From Nocardia mangyaensis (GTDB lineage: Bacteria > Actinomycetota > Actinomycetes > Mycobacteriales > Mycobacteriaceae): a stretch of DNA of 64,000 nucleotides. Positions within the stretch are counted from its first letter, which is position 1; each line of letters starts with the position of its first letter. Location of the stretch: contig NZ_CP018082.1 of assembly GCF_001886715.1 (NCBI RefSeq), forward strand, positions 5,456,001 to 5,520,000, read 5' to 3'. The translations under genes were made by a program, and so were the position numbers. Shown piece by piece: positions 44,850 to 55,894 of the stretch. The notes under the pieces were generated by a model that was not told the DNA's origin, ran no database searches, and saw only the letters and a program-made list of their open reading frames with translations.

Positions 44850-46690
44850 GTCTGTCGGTCTCCGGTCTCGGTGGGCATCGGCTGGTCGTCGTCCGCGCCG
44901 CTCGCGGTGTCACCGCGACCGTTGGTCGCGGCCAGGTCGCCGGTGCGCTCGGCCGGTGTGCTGTCCTGGGGTGTGTGCTCCGGCGCCGTGGGCTCCGTGG
45001 CGTCGGGATCGTCGGCCGATTCGGCGGCGGGCAGCTCGATGACGGCCGGCTCGACCGATTCGGATTCCGGCAACGCCGGTACCTTGCGCAGCATCGGTTC
45101 CAGCGCGAGCGGGCTCTGCCCGAGCTTACGGCCACGCACCATCGGCAGCAGCAATCGGAAGCTGGCGCCGATGCCGGGATCACCCCAGGCCTCGAGCCTG
45201 CCCTCGTGCAGGTTCGCGTCCTCGACGCTGATCGACAGGCCGAGCCCGGTCCCGCCGGAGCGACGCACCCGCGAGGGGTCCGAGCGCCAGAACCGGTTGA
45301 ACACCAGCTTCTCCTCGCCCGGCCGCAGCCCGACGCCCTGATCGCGCACCACCGTGGCGACCGCGTTGGCCTCGGCGTCGCCACGCATCCGGATCAGCAC
45401 CGGCTTGCCCTCGCTGTGGTCGATGGCGTTGGCGAGCAGATTGCGCAGCACCCGTTCGACGCGCCGCGGGTCGACCTCGGCGACCACCGGCTCCTCCGGC
45501 AGATCGATGACCACCTCGACCCCGGCATCCTTGGCCAGGTGGCGCACGGTGGAGATCGCGGCCCGCGCGCACATCCGCACGTCCAGCGACTCCACCTGCA
45601 GCTCGGCCACGCCGGCGTCGTGGCGCGAGATCTCGAGCAGATCGTTCAGCAGACCCTCGAACCGGTCCAGTTCGTTGACCAGCAATTCCGAACTGCGGGC
45701 CAGCGCCGGGTCGAGATCGTCGCTGGAGCCGTGGATGAGATCGGCGGCCATGCGCACGGTCGTCAGCGGAGTACGCAGCTCATGGCTGACATCGGAGGTG
45801 AAGCGGCGCTGCAGATTGCCGAATTCCTCGAGCTGGGTGATCTGGTTCGAGAGGCTCTCGGCCATCTCGTTGAACGCCTGCGCCAGGCGGGCCATGTCGT
45901 CCTCGCCGCGCACGAGCATGCGTTCCTTGAGCCGGCCGTCGGCGAATCGACCCGCGATCCGCGCGGCCGACCGAATCGGCAGCACCACCTGCCTGGTGAC
46001 CAGTGCGGTGATCGCGGCGAGCAGCACCAGCAGCACCACGCCGCCGATGAGCATCGTGCCGCGCATCAGCGACAGGCTCGACTCCTCGCTGGCCAGCGGG
46101 AAGATCAGGTAGATCTCCAGGGTCGCGACCTCGGCGCTCGGGCTGCCGATGATCAGCGCGCGGCCGCGGTAGCCATCCGGGTCGGCGACGGTGGTGAACT
46201 GGTAGGAGACCTGATTGCGCTGGACGAAGCGGCGCAGTTCCTGGGGCACCTGCGAGATAGGGCCGGTGGTGAGCTCCTGGGGCGGGGTGCCGCCCACCAT
46301 CGCCAGCGCCGAGTCGAAGCTGCCCGCGGCGCCGCTGGACTGGCCGGTGCCGCCGCGGCTGGACAGCGCGCTGCGCGCGTCGGCGAGCCGCTGCTGCTGA
46401 CTGCTCGCGTCGTGCACGCCGGCGAGCCGGTTCTCGACCGTGCTGCGGGCACGATCCATCTCCTCGACCGCCGCGTTGATCTTGGCTTCGAGGAGCCGGT
46501 CGGTGATCTGACCGGTCAGCACGACCCCGAGGATCGTGATCACGATGAGCGAGAGGGTCAGCGTGGACACGATGACCCGCAGCTGCAGCGACCGGCGCCA
46601 CAGGTGGCCCAGTGCGGTCCCCACGGCCTGGAACCAGGCCAGTACGGGGGCCGCCCATCGCCGCAGCTGCGCGATGAACCGATCGGTCAC
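44846..46690 (-). CDS. mtrB: Sensor histidine kinase MtrB
   Basis: A 614-residue membrane kinase. Two transmembrane helices (about residues 37-62 and 210-240) flank an extracytoplasmic sensor loop; a HAMP domain, the H-box [14 protein letters not shown] with the phosphoaccepting His, N-box [16 protein letters not shown]1 DQGVGL and G2 GGTGLGLSI follow. The C-terminal ~100 residues are acidic and Pro/Glu-rich and likely disordered, ending in [15 protein letters not shown]. It phosphorylates MtrA, encoded 22 bases upstream. The four-gene block mtrA-mtrB-lpqB-comF is typical of the group. Confidence 0.95.
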   Translation of the reverse strand: MTDRFIAQLRRWAAPVLAWFQAVGTALGHLWRRSLQLRVIVSTLTLSLIVITILGVVLTGQITDRLLEAKINAAVEEMDRARSTVENRLAGVHDASSQQQRLADARSALSSRGGTGQSSGAAGSFDSALAMVGGTPPQELTTGPISQVPQELRRFVQRNQVSYQFTTVADPDGYRGRALIIGSPSAEVATLEIYLIFPLASEESSLSLMRGTMLIGGVVLLVLLAAITALVTRQVVLPIRSAARIAGRFADGRLKERMLVRGEDDMARLAQAFNEMAESLSNQITQLEEFGNLQRRFTSDVSHELRTPLTTVRMAADLIHGSSDDLDPALARSSELLVNELDRFEGLLNDLLEISRHDAGVAELQVESLDVRMCARAAISTVRHLAKDAGVEVVIDLPEEPVVAEVDPRRVERVLRNLLANAIDHSEGKPVLIRMRGDAEANAVATVVRDQGVGLRPGEEKLVFNRFWRSDPSRVRRSGGTGLGLSISVEDANLHEGRLEAWGDPGIGASFRLLLPMVRGRKLGQSPLALEPMLRKVPALPESESVEPAVIELPAAESADDPDATEPTAPEHTPQDSTPAERTGDLAATNGRGDTASGADDDQPMPTETGDRQT

Positions 46691-46712
46691 CGCGGCGCCT
46701 CGCAGCGACCGA

Positions 46713-47390
46713 TCACGGCGGTCCGGCCTTGTAGCCGACCCCGCGGACGGTCAGCACGATCTCCGGGTTCTCCGGGTCCTTCTCGACCTTGGCGCGTAGT
46801 CGCTGCACGTGCACGTTGACCAGGCGGGTGTCGGCGGCGTGCCGGTAGCCCCAGACCTGTTCGAGCAGCACCTCGCGGGTGAACACCTGACGCGGCTTGC
46901 GCGCGAGCGCGACCAGCAGGTCGAACTCCAGCGGGGTCAGCGAGATCTGCGTACCGCCGCGGGTCACCTTGTGCGCGGGCACGTCGATGACGATGTCGGC
47001 GATGGAGAGCAGCTCGGCGGGCTCGTCCTCGGTGCGGCGCAGGCGCGCGCGCACGCGGGCGACGAGTTCCTTGGGCTTGAACGGCTTGACGATGTAATCG
47101 TCCGCGCCGGACTCCAGACCGAGCACCACGTCGACCGTGTCGGTCTTGGCGGTGAGCATCACGATCGGGACGCCGGAATCGGCCCGTAGCACGCGGCACA
47201 CATCGATGCCGTTCATGCCGGGCAGCATCAGGTCCAGCAACACCAGGTCGGGGCGGATCTCCCGCACCGCCGACAGGGCCTGCGTGCCATCGCCGACCAC
47301 GTGCGGGTCGAACCCTTCCCCGCGCAAGACGATGGTCAGCATCTCAGCGAGTGCCATATCGTCGTCGACGACCAGAATCTTGGGCTTCAT
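46713..47390 (-). CDS. mtrA: Response regulator MtrA (OmpR family)
   Basis: A 225-residue DNA-binding response regulator. The receiver domain has VVDDD at residues 7-11, the phosphoacceptor Asp53 in [10 protein letters not shown] and [23 protein letters not shown]; a winged-helix OmpR domain follows with [12 protein letters not shown] and [21 protein letters not shown]. MtrA in mycobacteria binds oriC and cell-wall gene promoters and is essential. The gene precedes mtrB and is preceded by tmk 77 bases upstream on the same strand. Intact and normal for the group. Confidence 0.95.
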   Translation of the reverse strand: MKPKILVVDDDMALAEMLTIVLRGEGFDPHVVGDGTQALSAVREIRPDLVLLDLMLPGMNGIDVCRVLRADSGVPIVMLTAKTDTVDVVLGLESGADDYIVKPFKPKELVARVRARLRRTEDEPAELLSIADIVIDVPAHKVTRGGTQISLTPLEFDLLVALARKPRQVFTREVLLEQVWGYRHAADTRLVNVHVQRLRAKVEKDPENPEIVLTVRGVGYKAGPP

Positions 47391-47467
47391 AGTCCTATGT
47401 TGTCATCTCCCAGGCCAGGATCGGGCCGCCACGCCATTAATGGTGCGAACCCGTCGCGTATCCAACC

Positions 47468-48115
47468 TCATCCGGCATGAATTTCCGTACAGAGGGTGAG
47501 TAGCGCTGGTCTATCGTCATCGGATCGGTATGTCCACCACCGGCCGAACCAGTCGCGGTCGGCCAGCTCACGATAGACCTCCCCCGTGCGCCGCTGCAGA
47601 CCGCCGTCCCGTTCGTAGGCATCCAGCGCTCGCGTACCGTCGAGTTCGCCACGGCGCCGGGCACGTTCGGCCGCGACCTCGGCGGGAATGTCGAGCAGCA
47701 CGGTCAGCTCCGGGACGGGCAGGGCGAGCCTGCCGAATTCCAGATCACCCACCCAGGAGACGATTTCGCCGTCGGCATCCTGTTCGGCCCGCGCCGCCGA
47801 GTACGCGGCATTGGAGGCCACCCAGCGGTCCAGGATCACGATGTCGTTGGCGTCCAACGAATTCGACAGCTCGGCCGCGGCGTCGGCCCGGTCGAGGGCG
47901 AACATGATCGCCATGGCGTTGATCGAAGCGGCCAGGTCGCCGTGGGCGCCGCGCAGCGCTTCCGCCGCGAGATCGGCGTGGATCGAATGCCCGTATTGCG
48001 GAAAGGCCAGGCTGTCGGCCCGCAGCCCTTTGCCCGACAGTTCGGCGATCACCCCGTCGATCAGCGTCCGTTTACCGGCACCGTCGAGGCCTTCCACCGC
48101 AATCAACACGCCCAT
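47468..48115 (-). CDS. tmk: dTMP kinase (thymidylate kinase)
   Basis: A 215-residue nucleotide kinase that makes dTDP. The P-loop is EGLDGAGKRTLI (residues 8-19), followed by the substrate site DRWVASNAAYSAARAEQD and the arginine-bearing ERARRRGELDGT lid. The P-loop Lys and following Arg-Thr are as in mycobacterial Tmk, with Arg replacing Ser after the Lys (GKRT rather than GKST). It precedes mtrA in the same order as M. tuberculosis (tmk-mtrA-mtrB-lpqB). Confidence 0.93.
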   Translation of the reverse strand: MGVLIAVEGLDGAGKRTLIDGVIAELSGKGLRADSLAFPQYGHSIHADLAAEALRGAHGDLAASINAMAIMFALDRADAAAELSNSLDANDIVILDRWVASNAAYSAARAEQDADGEIVSWVGDLEFGRLALPVPELTVLLDIPAEVAAERARRRGELDGTRALDAYERDGGLQRRTGEVYRELADRDWFGRWWTYRSDDDRPALLTLCTEIHAG

Positions 48116-48342
48116 ATCGCGTGAGGCTACCGGCGCGTGTCACGCGGTGTCGGCCCACCCCCCAAGCAATACCGGTCCGGTCGGGTAGAGCGCCCACGCC
48201 GGCCGGACCGGCCATGGGGCCCCCAACGTTCGTGGCTACCGGGATTCGGAGACGACTGACATGGTCATTGGCGAACCAACACGATCACCACGCACTCCGA
48301 GGGCATCATCGCCCCGGGGACCGCGTCGAATCAGGAGTCACC

Positions 48343-48576
48343 ATGCATCGCAAGTCACTGCGCACCGCCGTTGCCGCCCTCACCGTCGGCTTCGCCCTCC
48401 TGGGTGGCGCGGCTACGGCGGCCGCCGAGCCGTACTCGCCCGCTCCGGTTGCCGACTCCGGGAGCGGCGGCATCATCGTCTTGACGCTCGCCGGCCTGCT
48501 TCGTGAGCTCGGCCTCGCGACGGGAAGCATCGAGCCCTGCGACTACACCGAGTTCCCGTCCAACTGCGCCTACTGA
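48343..48576 (+). CDS. Small secreted peptide, unknown function
   Basis: A 77-residue protein with a classical signal peptide (MHRKSLRTAV, a hydrophobic core and a cleavage site after Ala-Ala-Ala, about residues 1-28). The mature part is about 49 residues with a hydrophobic GIIVLTLAGLL segment and two Cys near the end (EPCDYTEFPSNCAY). A good AGGAG site sits ahead of ATG 48343. It lies alone between tmk and ahcY and looks like a short exported peptide with one disulfide; no family recognised. Confidence 0.65.
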   Translation: MHRKSLRTAVAALTVGFALLGGAATAAAEPYSPAPVADSGSGGIIVLTLAGLLRELGLATGSIEPCDYTEFPSNCAY

Positions 48577-48622
48577 TTCCCGGCTGCCCGCGGCGACAGC
48601 TGAACGCCGCGCGACTGACGAA

Positions 48623-48656
48623 CAGTGGCCCGTCGACCGATGTCGACGGGCCACTG
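48623..48656. terminator. Strong bidirectional hairpin between the secreted peptide and ahcY
   Basis: CAGTGGCCCGTCGAC (48623-48637) pairs perfectly over 15 bp with GTCGACGGGCCACTG (48642-48656) around a 4-base loop, between convergent genes. Confidence 0.75.
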
Positions 48657-48667
48657 TCGTTCAAGGA

Positions 48668-50167
<1,500 letters not shown>

Positions 50168-50246
50168 CAGCCTCTCCTGGTAGTCAGTACCGAGGCAAGG
50201 CTACCGCCTGTGGGCGCGCTCGTTCCCCGGTCCTTGGAGGCCATGG

Positions 50247-51404
50247 TCAGGCCGCGGCGCGGTATCGGGCCAGCAAACGTCGCGGTTTGCGTGGGGCGAC
50301 GTTGGCCAGACTCAGGTCGCCGCCGTAATGCGCGGCGACTTTGGGGTCCATCACCACACGCCACAGCGGCGGGATGGCTGCCAGCAGGATCATCGTGGCG
50401 TATCCGGCGGGCAGCTGTGGTGCCTCGCTGGTGCTGCGCAGGGTCTGGTAGCGACGGCCGGGGTTGGCGTGGTGGTCGCTGTGACGCTGCAGATGGAACA
50501 GGAAGATGTTGGTGACCAGGCGATCGGAGTTCCAGCTGTCGCGTGGGGAGCAGCGTTCCCAGCGGCCGTTGGGCTTGCGGGCGCGCAGCAGACCGTAGTG
50601 CTCGACGTAGTTGACGGTCTCGAGCAGCGCGGCGCCGATCGCGGCCTGCAGGATCAGCCACGGCAGGATCTCCAGGCCGAAGGCGACCAGCAGCGAACCG
50701 AACAGCACCACCGTCATCGCCCACGCCTGCAGGATGTTGTTACGCGGGCTCCACCAGCCACGACCCTGTCTGGCCAGGCGAGCACGTTCGAGTTCGAGCG
50801 CGGAACGGAAACCGCCGAACACGCTGCGCGGCAAGAACTCCCACAGCGATTCGCCCAGTCGCGCGCTGGCCGGATCCTCGGGCGTGGCGACGCGGGCGTG
50901 GTGGCCGCGATTGTGCTCGACGAAGAAGTGACCGTAGGCCGACTGGGCGAGCGCGATCTTCGACAGCAATTTTTCAGCACGCTCGACGCGATGGCCCAAT
51001 TCGTGGGCGGCGTTGATGCCGATGCCGCTGACGAAGCCGACCGTGGCGGCCAGACCGAGCTTGTCGACGAGGTCCAGATCGCTGCCCGCCCACATGAAGC
51101 AGGCGATGGTGAGGCCGATCAGCTGGATCGGCAGGAACAGATAGGTGCACCAGCGGTAGTACTTGTCGGCCGAGAGTGCCTCGTAGTCCTCGTCGCGGGG
51201 ATTGTTGCCGTCCTCACCGACGATCCAGTCCAGAACGGGAATGGCGATCAACACGATGACCGGGCCGATCCACCAGAAGACTTCGGCACCGGTGCGGTAC
51301 ACGAGCTGGGAAGGCAACAGCGCACACGCCGGAGCGATCAACCCTAGAGCCCAGAGATACCGTTTGGGATCACGAAAACCCCCCGGTTTGCCAACCGTTT
51401 GCAC
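50247..51404 (-). CDS. alkB: Alkane 1-monooxygenase (AlkB), second copy
   Basis: A 385-residue membrane diiron alkane hydroxylase. The His motifs are NAAHELGHR, EHNRGHHARVATPEDPASA and LQRHSDHHANPGRRYQTL, and NYVEHYGLLRARK is the diagnostic AlkB hydroxylase motif. It stands alone, without rubredoxin, 80 bases from ahcY and 123 bases from the TetR gene, and is distinct from the rubredoxin-linked alkB upstream. I infer tandem or later duplication with divergence; it may prefer different chain lengths or use the rubredoxins encoded upstream. Confidence 0.9.
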   Translation of the reverse strand: MQTVGKPGGFRDPKRYLWALGLIAPACALLPSQLVYRTGAEVFWWIGPVIVLIAIPVLDWIVGEDGNNPRDEDYEALSADKYYRWCTYLFLPIQLIGLTIACFMWAGSDLDLVDKLGLAATVGFVSGIGINAAHELGHRVERAEKLLSKIALAQSAYGHFFVEHNRGHHARVATPEDPASARLGESLWEFLPRSVFGGFRSALELERARLARQGRGWWSPRNNILQAWAMTVVLFGSLLVAFGLEILPWLILQAAIGAALLETVNYVEHYGLLRARKPNGRWERCSPRDSWNSDRLVTNIFLFHLQRHSDHHANPGRRYQTLRSTSEAPQLPAGYATMILLAAIPPLWRVVMDPKVAAHYGGDLSLANVAPRKPRRLLARYRAAA

Positions 51405-51526
51405 ACCCGCTCCGCTGTAAAAAGACCAATCGTCGACCGATGTGAATACTGACAGACCGCAGACGCGTTACACAGCGGCAGATCCGCAAACGTGGCGATG
51501 GTTACACCCTGGCGAATCAGAGCACA

Positions 51527-52189
51527 TCAGCGCGAATCGTGACTATTGTCACCGACTGGGGTGCGGACACCTCGCACCTGCACGATCGCCTCCACATAGG
51601 GACTGAGCAGGGCGCTCATCTCGGCGGGAGCATCACGTTCGGGCACCGGCGGATTCGGGATGTAGCTCAGCGCGATCCGCACCAGGGCGTGCGCGAACAC
51701 GTCGGCCTCCTCGTCGCTCGCGTCGACCCAACTGTGCTGAACCACATGTGCCAGCCGCGCGGTGGCGTGTTCGAGCAATGGTCCCGCGTCGAGGGTGATC
51801 AGGCGCAGCAGGTCCGGCTTCATCTCCCCCGCCAGCAGCGAGCGCACCAGCGGGTCGGCCGCGGCGGCGAGGAAGAAGCCGGACATGCCGACCCGGATGG
51901 CGGCGCGAGCGTCGCCGACATTGGCGTCGAGCGCCTCGCGCACATGGTCGACGAGTTCGTCGGCCAGGCGCAGCGCGTAGGCCTGGGAAAGGCCGGAGCG
52001 AGAACCGAACTCGTTGTAGAGGGTCTGCCTGCTCACTCCGGCCCGCGCCGCGACGTCACCGAGGGTGATCTTGGACCAATCCCGCTCGGTGAGCAGTTCG
52101 CGCATCCCGTCCAGGACCGAGGTGCGCAACAACTCGCGCACGGCCTCCTGATACGGGATGCGCGCACCCGTGCGCGGCGCGATACTCAC
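51527..52189 (-). CDS. TetR-family regulator of the alkane hydroxylase operon
   Basis: A 220-residue repressor. Residues ~10-65 form the HTH ([23 protein letters not shown]), with a helical ligand-binding C-terminal domain. Its ATG overlaps the rubredoxin stop (ATGA), so it is the last gene of the alkB-rubA-rubB-tetR operon, as I recall for M. tuberculosis Rv3249c. It probably represses its own operon at the inverted repeats upstream of alkB (53843-53877). Ligand likely an alkane or fatty acid product; unproven. Confidence 0.85.
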   Translation of the reverse strand: MSIAPRTGARIPYQEAVRELLRTSVLDGMRELLTERDWSKITLGDVAARAGVSRQTLYNEFGSRSGLSQAYALRLADELVDHVREALDANVGDARAAIRVGMSGFFLAAAADPLVRSLLAGEMKPDLLRLITLDAGPLLEHATARLAHVVQHSWVDASDEEADVFAHALVRIALSYIPNPPVPERDAPAEMSALLSPYVEAIVQVRGVRTPVGDNSHDSR

Positions 52190-52368
52190 GAACGTTCGAT
52201 CTCGACCATGAAGAAGTCGGCCTTGGCGGCGCCGCAGTCCGGGCAGCTCCAGTCGTCGGGAATGTCGTCCCAGCGGGTACCGGGGGCGATGCCGTCATCG
52301 GGCCAGCCCTCGGCCTCGTCGTATTCGAAACCGCACTGAATACACTGGTAGAGCTTGTATTCGGTCAC
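52186..52368 (-). CDS. rubB: Rubredoxin, second copy
   Basis: A 60-residue electron carrier to AlkB. The two Cys pairs that bind iron are CIQCG and CPDCG, with the typical [19 protein letters not shown] between them. GTG 52366-52368 overlaps the preceding stop (GTGA). Together with the upstream rubredoxin it supplies electrons for alkane hydroxylation; the pair follows the alkB gene directly. Confidence 0.93.
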   Translation of the reverse strand: MTEYKLYQCIQCGFEYDEAEGWPDDGIAPGTRWDDIPDDWSCPDCGAAKADFFMVEIERS

Positions 52369-52538
52369 TGGGAAACTCCTACCGCCTCGAAGTCGATCTT
52401 TTCCCGCACACCGCAGTCCGGACAACACCAGTCGTCGGGCACCGCCGCCCACCGTGTGCCTGCCGGAAATCCCTCGCGCGGGGCTCCTCGCGTTTCGTCG
52501 TAGACATAATCACAGACCGGGCACTTGTAGGAACTCAT
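52365..52538 (-). CDS. rubA: Rubredoxin, first copy
   Basis: A 57-residue rubredoxin with [10 protein letters not shown] and CCPDCGV iron-binding motifs. It lies between alkB and the second rubredoxin and overlaps both (ATGA at the start, GTGA at the end). Unlike the second copy it has an extra Cys before the distal CPDC pair (CCPDC). Such paired rubredoxins (AlkG1/AlkG2 types) are typical of actinobacterial alkB operons. Confidence 0.93.
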   Translation of the reverse strand: MSSYKCPVCDYVYDETRGAPREGFPAGTRWAAVPDDWCCPDCGVREKIDFEAVGVSQ

Positions 52539-53770
52539 GGCCGGACCTCCGTCCCGTACCGCGCCAGCACCTTCTCCCGACGCTTGGGTTCGATGTTGGC
52601 GCGGGTGACGTCGCCGTCGTAGTGGGCGAGCACGCGCTTGTCCATCACCTTGCGCCAGATCGGCGGGAAGTAGGCGATCAGGATCATGCTGGCGTAGCCG
52701 CTCGGCAGATTCGGCGCACCGTCCCAACTGCGCAGGGTCTGATAGCGCCGCGTCGGGTACGCGTGGTGGTCGCTGTGTCGCTGCAGGTGGTACAGGAAGA
52801 TGTTGGTGACGATGTGGTCGCTGTTCCAGCTGTGCTGGGGCGCGGGCCGCTCATAGCGTCCACTCTTGGTCTTCTGCCGCACCAGGCCGTAGTGCTCGAG
52901 GTAGTTCACCGACTCGAGCAGGCTGAAGCCGATGATGGCCTGCAGGATCAGATACGGCAGCACCTCGATGCCGAAGACCGCGATCAGGCCGAGCCACAGC
53001 ACCACCGACATCGCCCAGGCGTTGAGCACATCATTGCGCAGCGTCCACGGACTCTTGTCCAGTCGGCCGAGGCGTTCTTTCTCCAGATGCCACGCCGAGC
53101 GGAAGCTGCCCCACACGGTGCGCGGCCAGAACGCCCAGAAGGTCTCACCGATGCGGGCGCTGGCCGGGTCCTCCGGGGTGGCGACGCGGACGTGGTGGCC
53201 GCGGTTGTGCTCGATGTAGAAGTGCCCGTAGAACGACTGGGCCAGCGCGATGCGGGCGAGCCAGCGCTCCATCTCGACCTTCTTGTGGCCGAGCTCGTGC
53301 GCGGTGTTGATGCCGATGCCGCCGATCATGCCGACGCTGATCGCGATGCCGATCTTGTCGACCAGGCTCGCCCCGCCGGAGAAGCCGAGCCAGTGCAGGT
53401 TCGGCGCGGTGATGATGTAGCAGGCGAAGATCAGCGACGCGTACTGGAACGGCAAGTACAGGTAGGTGAGGTAGCGGTAGTACTTGTCGTTCTCCAGGTA
53501 CTCCATCACTTCGTCCGGCGGATTGTCGCCGTCCGGGCCGAAGAACAGGTCGGCCATCGGGATCACCAGGTAGACCAGGACCGGCCCCAGCCAGAACGGC
53601 ACGTGGGCCAGGCCGTGCCAGCCGAGTTGGTTCAGACCCCAGATCAGCGGGATCGCGATCGTGAACAGGCCGGTCGGGGCGAACAGGCCCCACAGCCACA
53701 GATAACGCTTGGCATCACGCCACTGCGGCGGCGCCACCCGCTGCTCGGACGCGTTGGCATCGGTCGACAT
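52535..53770 (-). CDS. alkB: Alkane 1-monooxygenase (AlkB), first gene of the alkane operon
   Basis: A 411-residue integral-membrane diiron hydroxylase that oxidises terminal carbons of n-alkanes. The four His motifs are TAHELGHKK, EHNRGHHVRVATPEDPASA, NYLEHYGLVR and LQRHSDHHAYPTRRYQTL, all as in actinobacterial AlkB; six or so transmembrane segments are visible. ATG 53770 is chosen because a GGAG-type site sits just ahead (the alternative ATG 53782 has none); its stop overlaps the rubredoxin start. Regulation probably involves the inverted repeats at 53797-53811 and 53843-53877. Confidence 0.92.
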   Translation of the reverse strand: MSTDANASEQRVAPPQWRDAKRYLWLWGLFAPTGLFTIAIPLIWGLNQLGWHGLAHVPFWLGPVLVYLVIPMADLFFGPDGDNPPDEVMEYLENDKYYRYLTYLYLPFQYASLIFACYIITAPNLHWLGFSGGASLVDKIGIAISVGMIGGIGINTAHELGHKKVEMERWLARIALAQSFYGHFYIEHNRGHHVRVATPEDPASARIGETFWAFWPRTVWGSFRSAWHLEKERLGRLDKSPWTLRNDVLNAWAMSVVLWLGLIAVFGIEVLPYLILQAIIGFSLLESVNYLEHYGLVRQKTKSGRYERPAPQHSWNSDHIVTNIFLYHLQRHSDHHAYPTRRYQTLRSWDGAPNLPSGYASMILIAYFPPIWRKVMDKRVLAHYDGDVTRANIEPKRREKVLARYGTEVRP

Positions 53771-53796
53771 CGTCGTCTCCATCCTGAGGCACATCT

Positions 53797-53811
53797 CACA
53801 TCTGTGATGTG
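53797..53811. repeat. Inverted repeat CACATC-TGT-GATGTG near the alkB start
   Basis: A perfect 6-bp inverted repeat with a 3-base spacer 27 bases before the alkB ATG, in the leader region. It may be a second repressor site or part of the leader structure. Confidence 0.45.
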
Positions 53812-53842
53812 CGTAACTCTCTGTCACAGACGATAGAGCCCG

Positions 53843-53877
53843 ATTTGTCCGGCGTCTAGACAAATTAGGAAATTTGT
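53843..53877. promoter_or_regulatory. Multiple inverted repeats, candidate TetR operator of the alkane operon
   Basis: ATTTGTC (53843-53849) and GACAAAT (53859-53865) form a perfect 7-bp repeat with nine bases between; the overlapping ACAAATT (53860-53866) and AATTTGT (53871-53877) form another with a 4-base spacer. These three half-sites suggest cooperative repressor binding. Confidence 0.55.
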
Positions 53878-53903
53878 AAAGACGCAACGGTCAGATAACG
53901 AAA

Positions 53904-53935
53904 CGGCGGTCGTGCCCATCGGGGCACGACCGCCG
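53904..53935. terminator. Strong bidirectional hairpin between the NUDIX gene and alkB promoter
   Basis: CGGCGGTCGTGCCC (53904-53917) pairs perfectly over 14 bp with GGGCACGACCGCCG (53922-53935) around a 4-base loop, ending the F420 operon transcript before alkB. Confidence 0.75.
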
Positions 53936-53967
53936 TAGTTGCAGGTCAAAGACCTGTTCAGCAGAAG

Positions 53968-54489
53968 TTACGCGCGCAGCGCGACATCGGCGCCAGGTGG
54001 TAGCCCGGCCACCGGCCACCACCGCAGATCGGTCGACTCGGCACTGCGCACCGGCACCGCCTCGGGCGGCGCGACCAGCTCGAACAGCAGGTCGAGGTGC
54101 CGTGTCGGCAGTCCGAGCGAGCAGGTGATCGGATGCGCCTGGGCGCCGTAGAGACCGGGCGTCAGGCGCAGGTCCGCGATCCCCGATTCCTCGGTCGCCT
54201 CGCGCAGGGCGGCACCGGCCACCGTCTCGTCGCCGGGCTCGCAGTGGCCGCCGAGCTGGATCCAGCGACCCACCCGCGGATGCAGGGTCAGCAGCACTTC
54301 GCTGCGGTCGTGGGAGAACACGATCGCCGAGGCCGTGATGTGCCCGGGCGCGTGTTCACGCAGACAGCCGCGCGGCGCCGAACCGAGGAACGCCAGCATC
54401 GCCTCGCGCAGTGAGCGATCCGCGCGCTCCTCGGGCCGCCAATCGGTGAGCAGTTCCGTCGCCGAGGCGTGCAGGGATTCCGCGCTCAT
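53968..54489 (-). CDS. NUDIX hydrolase
   Basis: A 173-residue pyrophosphohydrolase. The Nudix box is present as GGHCEPGDETVAGAALREATEESGI (central Glu/Arg/Glu residues around residue 95) with the preceding LHPRVGRWIQL. ATG 54489 follows GGGGAGGCCG; upstream in-frame sequence belongs to the gap after fbiB. It is the last gene of the fbiA-fbiB operon. Substrate unknown, but position next to F420 biosynthesis suggests a nucleotide by-product clean-up role; that is inference. Confidence 0.85.
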   Translation of the reverse strand: MSAESLHASATELLTDWRPEERADRSLREAMLAFLGSAPRGCLREHAPGHITASAIVFSHDRSEVLLTLHPRVGRWIQLGGHCEPGDETVAGAALREATEESGIADLRLTPGLYGAQAHPITCSLGLPTRHLDLLFELVAPPEAVPVRSAESTDLRWWPVAGLPPGADVALRA

Positions 54490-54547
54490 CGGACGGCCTC
54501 CCCTACCGGCCGCCACGTGACGCGGCCGGCCGCGACGAGCACCGAGT

Positions 54548-55894
54548 TCACAGCTCGACCAGTCCGGCCCCCGGCTCGCCGAGGGTGCGCGGGGCGGGCT
54601 CGTCGAGCGGGTGGCCGATCGCAATGGCGCCCAGGGGCATCCAGTCGTCGTCGAGGTCGAGTACCTCGCGGGTCACCTCCGGAGCGAAGATCGTCGAGCC
54701 GATCCAGCAGCTGCCGAGACCGTCGGCGGCCAGCGCCACCAGCAGCCCCTGCACCGCCGCGCCGACCGCCACGGTGAACATCGTCTGCTCGGCACCCTGG
54801 CGGCGCGCGTCGGGATAGTCGTGCGCGCCGTCGGGGACACAGAACGGGATGATCATCTCCGGCGCGTCGAACAGGATGCGCCCGCGCGCGATTCGGCGCT
54901 CCACCCGCTCGGGGTCGAGCCCGTCGGCGGTCAGATCGGCGCGCCACTGCTCGGCCATGGCGGTGAGCAACCCGGCGCGCAACGCCGGCTCGCGCACCCA
55001 GACGAAGCGCACCGGCCGGGTGTGATGCGGCGCGGGTGCGGTGAGGCCGGCGGCGACGGCGGCTCTGATCCGCTCCGGATCGACCGGCTCGGCGGAGAAG
55101 GCACGGACCGAACGGCGCAGCGGCACAGCCTCTTTGCGTCCCCGTTCGATCGCCTCGGCGGTGCCCAGCCAGAACAGGTCGTCGACCCCGCCGCGCAGCA
55201 ACGCCGCCGCGGTGGACCCGTCGTCCTCGGTCGCCAGCCCGCGGACCACGGCCACCGGGACGCCGCCGAGCTTGCCCTTCACCAGATCGGCGGCAGCGGC
55301 GAGTTCGTCGGCGACGGCCACCTGGGTGACGTGTAGTTCGTTGCCCTGTCCATCGACCGCGCCCGCGTAGTCGTGCAGCACGCGCAGCCCGGCCGAGCCG
55401 ATGGCCGCGTCGATCTGGCCGTTGCGCCAGGCCCGGCCCATGGTGTCGGTGATGACCACAGCCACCTCGACCCCGAGCCGTTGGGCCAGCGCGGTCCGCA
55501 GGGCTTTGGCACTGCCGTCGGGATCGGTGGGCAGCAGCACCAATTCACCCTCGGCCACATTGGAGCCGTCGACGCCGGAAGCGGCCTGCACGATGCCGAG
55601 CCGGTTCTCGGTGATCAGGGTGCGCCCCTTGCGCGCCAGCACCCGTACCGCCTCCTCATCGACCAGCTTGCGCCGGGCGGCGTCGCGCTCGTCGGGATCG
55701 GTCGGCGCGGCGACGATGCGTCCCTCTGCCTTGGACACGATCTTGCTGGTGATTACGACGACATCGCCGTCGGCGAGCCAAGGCGCCCGCGCGGCAAGAT
55801 GTTCGGCGAGATCGTCGCCGGGACGGAACTCCGGCAGACCGGTGACCGGCAGGATCCGCAGTTCGGTGGCGGCGTGGTCGGGCAGCACACTCAT
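54548..55894 (-). CDS. fbiB: Coenzyme F420-0:L-glutamate ligase FbiB
   Basis: A 448-residue bifunctional enzyme of F420 biosynthesis. The N-terminal ~250 residues form the gamma-glutamyl ligase domain ([46 protein letters not shown]), and the C-terminal ~200 residues a nitroreductase-like FMN domain ([34 protein letters not shown]) that reduces dehydro-F420-0. ATG 55894 overlaps the fbiA stop (ATGA). Order fbiA-fbiB is as in mycobacteria. Confidence 0.94.
   Translation of the reverse strand: MSVLPDHAATELRILPVTGLPEFRPGDDLAEHLAARAPWLADGDVVVITSKIVSKAEGRIVAAPTDPDERDAARRKLVDEEAVRVLARKGRTLITENRLGIVQAASGVDGSNVAEGELVLLPTDPDGSAKALRTALAQRLGVEVAVVITDTMGRAWRNGQIDAAIGSAGLRVLHDYAGAVDGQGNELHVTQVAVADELAAAADLVKGKLGGVPVAVVRGLATEDDGSTAAALLRGGVDDLFWLGTAEAIERGRKEAVPLRRSVRAFSAEPVDPERIRAAVAAGLTAPAPHHTRPVRFVWVREPALRAGLLTAMAEQWRADLTADGLDPERVERRIARGRILFDAPEMIIPFCVPDGAHDYPDARRQGAEQTMFTVAVGAAVQGLLVALAADGLGSCWIGSTIFAPEVTREVLDLDDDWMPLGAIAIGHPLDEPAPRTLGEPGAGLVEL

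Noticed and set aside
50168..50246. Possible SAH or SAM riboswitch upstream of ahcY
   Set aside because: The gap is only about 79 bases and shows no recognisable conserved riboswitch core.
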